From positions 1 through 8,016 of the forward strand of contig JAMOTW010000084.1 of NCBI GenBank assembly GCA_027062125.1: 8,016 bases of DNA. The letters run 5' to 3'. Origin of the DNA: Thermococcus sp. (lineage in GTDB: Archaea > Methanobacteriota_B > Thermococci > Thermococcales > Thermococcaceae). Below the pieces are notes generated by a model. The model was not told the DNA's origin, made no database searches, and saw only the letters and a program-made list of their open reading frames with translations. Positions 5,515 through 8,016 of this stretch are shown here, piece after piece. The translations under genes were made by a program, and so were the position numbers. Position 1 is the stretch's first letter; the number at the start of each line of letters is the position of its first letter.

Positions 5515-6301
5515 ACCCGATCACCCTCGTTGTTCTCTCCGCCCATCTGAAGAGCAGATACCCAATGCCCCAGTAGAGGGGTATCAAGGCGAGGAGCCAG
5601 AGGAGGGAGGAGCCTACGTCCGAGTAGCCCCCGCCGGCGAACAGGGTTCTGACTATGTTGACCGAATGCGTGAGTGGGAAGAGCTTGGATAGGGATATCA
5701 CCCAGTCGGGCATTACCGCCAGGGGGAAGAAGACCCCGGAGAGGAATAGCATGGCGAACTCGAAAATCTGGGCGAAGGGGCCGATGTTCTTGAGGAGCAT
5801 GACCAGGCCGGCGAAGATGAAGCCGAAGCCCAGAAAGGCAACGAGGGAGGCGATTATTGCGGGCAGGGACTTCAGGAGGAGGGGGATTGTAACCGGTATG
5901 TCAAAGAGGGCCGCACCTAAGGCGAAGACCACTGCCATTAGGGCGGAGTCCATGAGGAGCCAGCTCAGGGCGAGGCCGAAGAGCAGGCCGGTGAGCCTCG
6001 AGGGAGACAGCACGTTGGTCTCGAAGGTTCCCCTCTGGAGCTCCCTCCTTACTCCCCAGACGTAGGCCTCCATTGGCGAAACCGAGACCCACCAGAGGAC
6101 GTAGCCTATGAGGGCGTAGGTTGGATAGTCGCCCATCCCTGTGGAGGCCTCCAGCAGTGCCGAGTACCTGCCCCCCAGGACGGCCTGACCGAAGTAGACG
6201 AACTGGAGCAGGAAGACTATGCCCACGAGGATGGAGCTAATTACGCGGAGGGGGTAGCGGAAGAACATCCTGAACTCCTTCTCCACGACCGCCAGTATCA
6301 A
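5501..6301 (-). CDS. ABC-2 type transporter permease, first permease of the operon
   Basis: This is a 266-residue membrane protein with about six hydrophobic segments, near 18-40, 61-82, 103-131, 147-170, 176-197 and 232-251. RRELQRGTFETNVLSPSR (85-102) corresponds to the ELYAGTLEY stretch of the sister permease. The start is TTG at 6301, whose last two bases are shared with the ATPase stop codon (TTGA), giving a four-base overlap and likely translational coupling. The only other early choices are a GTG at 6286 and an ATG at 6268, and the latter would trim most of the amphipathic N-terminal helix EKEFRMFFRYPLR. Together with the ATPase and sister permease it should form an ABC-2 exporter in the cytoplasmic membrane. 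The exact start is less certain than the product. Confidence 0.88.
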   Translation of the reverse strand: MILAVVEKEFRMFFRYPLRVISSILVGIVFLLQFVYFGQAVLGGRYSALLEASTGMGDYPTYALIGYVLWWVSVSPMEAYVWGVRRELQRGTFETNVLSPSRLTGLLFGLALSWLLMDSALMAVVFALGAALFDIPVTIPLLLKSLPAIIASLVAFLGFGFIFAGLVMLLKNIGPFAQIFEFAMLFLSGVFFPLAVMPDWVISLSKLFPLTHSVNIVRTLFAGGGYSDVGSSLLWLLALIPLYWGIGYLLFRWAERTTRVIGYGGY

Positions 6302-7272
6302 TCCCTCAGCCCCCTGCCGGTGAGCTTTATGAAGACGTCCTCGAGGGTTGGCTCCCTCCTCTCGACGGAGAGGACCTTAACTCCCCTCCGCACGAGCCAC
6401 TCAACCAGCTTTGGCAGCTCTTCCTCATCAACCTGGGCCCTCAGCCTGAGCACGCCTGTCTCGGGGTTCCTTTCGATAACGGCCATCTTGAATGGGGAGG
6501 AGGACATTTTCTCCGGCTCAATGTTTTTCGCACGTATCTCGATGGTTTCCTCCTCCCTCACAAGCTTCTTAAGCCCCTTCGGCGTGTCGAGGGCTATTAT
6601 CTTCCCGTGGTCGATTATCGCTATCCTGTCGCAGAGCCGCTCCGCCTCCGCCATGTAGTGGGTTGTCAGGAGAACGGTTTTGCCATCCTCATCGACGAGC
6701 CGCCTTATGAACTCCCTGACGAAGATGGCGCTCTGAACGTCGAGACCAAGGGTGGGTTCGTCCAGGAAGAGGACCTCCGGGTCGTTGATCAGGGCCTTGG
6801 CTATGGCTAACCTCTGCTTCATTCCGCGTGAGAAGTTCATCACGAGGTCGTTGCGCCTCTCCCAGAGGCCGACGAGCTTTAAAAGCCTCTCAATGCGCTC
6901 CCTCTCCTCGTCCTTCGGGACGTAGTATATTCTCGCGAAGTACTTGAGGTTCTCGTAGGCGGAGAGGCGCCAGTAGAGGGTTCTCTCGCCCTCGGCGACG
7001 AGGTTTATCCTCCTTCTTATCTCCCTGGCGTTCCTCCTGACGTCCAGCCCGAGGATTCTGGCGGTTCCCCCGCTCGGCTCGAGGAGGGTTGTCAGCATCT
7101 TTATGGTGGTCGTCTTGCCGGCCCCGTTCGGCCCGAGGAGGCCGAAGAGCTCGCCCCTCCTCACCCTGAAGCTTATCCCCCTGACCGCTTCGACCCACTC
7201 GACCCTCCGAAAGGGTAGCGGGATTTTCTTGGGGTAGCTCTTCCTCAGGTCCTCGGCCTCTACAGCCCACAT
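6298..7272 (-). CDS. ABC-2 type transporter ATP-binding protein
   Basis: This is a 324-residue cytosolic ATPase that powers the two downstream permeases. Walker A is GPNGAGKT (47-54), the signature motif is FSRGMKQR (147-154, with Arg in place of the usual second Gly of LSGGQ), Walker B is VLFLDEP (167-173), the D-loop is LGLD (175-178) and the H-loop His is 205 in TTHYM. At the Q-loop, VAEGERTLYWRLSAYEN, Glu94 stands where Gln is usual; I recall GER-LYWRL forms as common in one archaeal exporter subgroup. The C-terminal region from about 240 ends with REPTLEDVFIKLTGRG (306-321), a DUF4162-type tail seen in DrrA-like exporters. The ATG at 7272 is chosen by alignment to the first beta-strand (VEAEDLRKSY); an in-frame ATG at 7323 lies upstream of the predicted transcription start. 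It is the first gene of a three-gene operon. Confidence 0.93.
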   Translation of the reverse strand: MWAVEAEDLRKSYPKKIPLPFRRVEWVEAVRGISFRVRRGELFGLLGPNGAGKTTTIKMLTTLLEPSGGTARILGLDVRRNAREIRRRINLVAEGERTLYWRLSAYENLKYFARIYYVPKDEERERIERLLKLVGLWERRNDLVMNFSRGMKQRLAIAKALINDPEVLFLDEPTLGLDVQSAIFVREFIRRLVDEDGKTVLLTTHYMAEAERLCDRIAIIDHGKIIALDTPKGLKKLVREEETIEIRAKNIEPEKMSSSPFKMAVIERNPETGVLRLRAQVDEEELPKLVEWLVRRGVKVLSVERREPTLEDVFIKLTGRGLRD

Positions 7273-7300
7273 TCCGCAGCCCCGTACCCACTTAACTCCA

Positions 7301-7338
7301 GCGAATAAAAACATTGCCTTCATAACGTTTAAATACCG
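7301..7338 (-). promoter_or_regulatory. Promoter region of the ABC exporter operon (two TATA candidates)
   Basis: On the minus strand GTATTTAAACG is centred near 7331 and TTTTTATTCGC near 7307. The proximal one would start transcription near 7281, about nine bases before the ATG at 7272. The distal one would start near 7304 and give a 32-base leader. Neither has a strong BRE. TTTAAA is symmetric, so the distal element could also be read on the plus strand. Confidence 0.45.
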
Positions 7339-7365
7339 GTCTGCGTATTTTCCCCAGAGCCTCTT

Positions 7366-7383
7366 AAGAAACCCTTAAAAATC
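7366..7383 (+). promoter_or_regulatory. BRE/TATA promoter of the 95-residue gene
   Basis: AAGAAACC is followed by CTTAAAAATCC, a good BRE-TATA pair centred near 7378. Transcription should start near 7404, giving a leader of about 34 bases to the TTG at 7438. The leader contains the small inverted repeat GTCT-TT-AGAC (7414-7423) just before the ribosome binding site. Confidence 0.55.
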
Positions 7384-7423
7384 CGTACCCTAACAGCCTT
7401 AGAGAGGCCAAAAGTCTTTAGAC

Positions 7424-7432
7424 CGGAGGTGG
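7424..7432 (+). promoter_or_regulatory. Ribosome binding site that decides a TTG start
   Basis: CGGAGGTGG is an almost complete Shine-Dalgarno sequence. It contains the in-frame GTG at 7429 and so cannot serve it. The next in-frame start codon, TTG at 7438, lies at ideal spacing of five to six bases. Confidence 0.72.
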
Positions 7433-7437
7433 CGCTC

Positions 7438-7725
7438 TTGGAAATCATAATCGACAACTTCAAGCCCAAGATTACCCGTCCCTTCAAGAGGAAGAGTGAG
7501 TACTGGGTCAAGCTCATCCTCTCCGACGGTGAGGAGTACATAATGAAGTTCAAGAGCCCCCTGGAGGCGGAAGATGCTATATACGGCATGCTCGACGACC
7601 TTCAGGTCTACGGGGGGAAGGTCAAGCTCAAGCTCCGCGAGGGCAACGTTATAGAGCACATCGAGGTTCTCGAGCTCTACAAGCCCTCGGCGAAGGAGCT
7701 CCTCAACGAGTACTTCACCGAGTGA
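7438..7725 (+). CDS. Hypothetical protein, 95 residues, upstream of tfe
   Basis: I do not recognise this family. The protein is about 95 residues if translation begins at the TTG at 7438, as the strong ribosome binding site at 7424-7432 implies; a GTG at 7429 would add three residues. It starts MEIIIDNFKPKITRPFKRK and is cytosolic, charged and rich in predicted beta-strands: YWVKLILSDGEEYIMKF, VYGGKVKLKLREG and VIEHIEVLELY. A short central helix (PLEAEDAIYGMLDDL) and a C-terminal helix (SAKELLNEYFTE) complete it. There are no cysteines or obvious catalytic residues. Codon use matches its neighbours and the frame is clean, so it is very likely a real gene. It has its own promoter and points toward tfe 141 bases downstream; tfe also has its own promoter, so an operon is unlikely. 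Confidence 0.82.
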   Translation: MEIIIDNFKPKITRPFKRKSEYWVKLILSDGEEYIMKFKSPLEAEDAIYGMLDDLQVYGGKVKLKLREGNVIEHIEVLELYKPSAKELLNEYFTE

Positions 7726-7737
7726 GCCTTTACCAAT

Positions 7738-7747
7738 GTTCTTTTCT
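7738..7747 (+). terminator. Possible oligo-T terminator of the 95-residue gene
   Basis: GTTCTTTTCT lies about 13 bases past the stop codon and before the tfe promoter. It is a modest T-rich tract of the kind that can stop archaeal RNA polymerase. The evidence is weak. Confidence 0.35.
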
Positions 7748-7768
7748 GTCCATTGTGGTTGGAAATCT

Positions 7769-7788
7769 GACAAAAACCTATATATAGT
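7769..7788 (+). promoter_or_regulatory. Strong BRE/TATA promoter of tfe
   Basis: ACAAAAACC (7770-7778) is followed by TATATATAG (7779-7787), the best promoter in the window by eye. The start of transcription should fall near 7806-7810. A second AT-rich patch, GTTTAATATT (7801-7810), is a weaker candidate that would start near 7832. Confidence 0.75.
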
Positions 7789-7807
7789 CTAGCCCACATA
7801 GTTTAAT

Positions 7808-7866
7808 ATTGGACAGCTCTGCTGGCGTGTACTCAGAGGTTCGAATATTCTCTGGAGGTCGTTACT
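7808..7866 (+). promoter_or_regulatory. Long tfe 5' leader with two small inverted repeats
   Basis: If transcription starts near 7808, the tfe leader is about 59 bases, against roughly 10-35 for the other genes here. It holds CAGC-TCT-GCTG (7814-7824) and CAGAG (7834-7838) pairing with CTCTG (7850-7854). The second 3' arm ends on the first base of the ribosome binding site GGAGGT (7854-7859). This would allow, but does not show, control of translation. Confidence 0.35.
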
Positions 7867-8016
7867 GTGGCGAGACGGAAGAACAAGGAGCTCCTCGAAC
7901 TCGCAATGGACATGGGTGGAGAGGAGGCCGTTGAGGTAATCAAGGCTCTCGAGAAGAAGAAGGAAGCCACCGATGAGGAACTTGCCGAGATGACGGAGAT
8001 AAGGGTCAACACGGTC
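7867..8016 (+). CDS. tfe: Transcription factor E alpha subunit, N-terminal 50 codons
   Basis: This is the start of archaeal TFE-alpha, the homologue of the large TFIIE subunit, which joins TBP, TFB and RNA polymerase and helps promoter opening. The visible protein (M)[17 protein letters not shown], then [20 protein letters not shown] and [12 protein letters not shown], matches the N-terminal winged-helix domain of Thermococcales TFE as I know it. The rest, including the zinc ribbon of a protein of about 180-190 residues, lies past the right edge. The GTG start at 7867 is fixed by GGAGGT (7854-7859), seven bases upstream. The frame is open to base 8016. It has a strong promoter and a long leader. 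The only doubt is that the window cuts the gene. Confidence 0.93.
   Translation, partial: MARRKNKELLELAMDMGGEEAVEVIKALEKKKEATDEELAEMTEIRVNTV

Noticed and set aside
7830..7856. tRNA-like T-arm (GGTTCGAAT flanked by CAGAG and CTCTG) in the tfe leader
   Set aside because: The flanking bases do not give a proper 5-base stem around a 7-base loop. No acceptor, D or anticodon arm can be built upstream, and the region is too AT-rich for a hyperthermophile tRNA.
1..8016. CRISPR arrays, insertion sequences, attachment sites, integrated elements or defence genes
   Set aside because: I saw no spaced direct repeats, terminal inverted repeats, transposase or integrase frames, or tRNA-flanked junctions. 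Composition looks uniform throughout.

Overview
The window reads as chromosomal DNA from a hyperthermophilic euryarchaeon of the order Thermococcales, most likely Thermococcus. The evidence is the gene content (an archaeal TFE-alpha gene, a Thermococcales-type GcvT, a DUF99 gene, a COG2150-like ACT regulator), archaeal BRE/TATA promoters, GGTGA/GGAGGT ribosome binding sites close to the starts, GTG and TTG start codons, and GC-rich codons with much AGG and ATA. Genes are packed tightly: no gap exceeds about 140 bases, and there is no sign of insertion sequences, CRISPR arrays, prophage or a plasmid.

Layout from left to right. (1) The N-terminal 283 codons of gcvT on the minus strand run off the left edge. 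(2) Divergent from it is a tandem-domain universal stress protein gene. (3) A 93-base gap between convergent genes carries what looks like an unannotated minus-strand box C/D sRNA with its own TATA box. (4) cutA and a DUF99 gene form a minus-strand pair joined by an ATGA overlap. (5) An acylphosphatase gene diverges from cutA, and the two appear to share one palindromic TATA region. (6) A minus-strand HTH-ACT regulator gene lies tail to tail with the acylphosphatase gene and head to head with a PfkB-family sugar kinase gene. (7) A three-gene minus-strand ABC-2 exporter operon (ATPase, permease, permease) has overlapping stops and starts. (8) On the plus strand, a small unrecognised gene is followed by the start of tfe, which has a strong TATA box and an unusually long leader and runs off the right edge.

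Functionally this is mostly a housekeeping mosaic: one-carbon metabolism, stress response, metal tolerance, small-molecule phosphotransfer, export and basal transcription. I see no defence system or biosynthetic cluster. The most interesting items are the candidate C/D guide RNA at about 1788-1850, in which the C and D boxes and flanking bases fit a kink-turn; the cysteine cluster at the end of the ACT regulator; the shared cutA/acylphosphatase promoter; and the small unrecognised gene just upstream of tfe.
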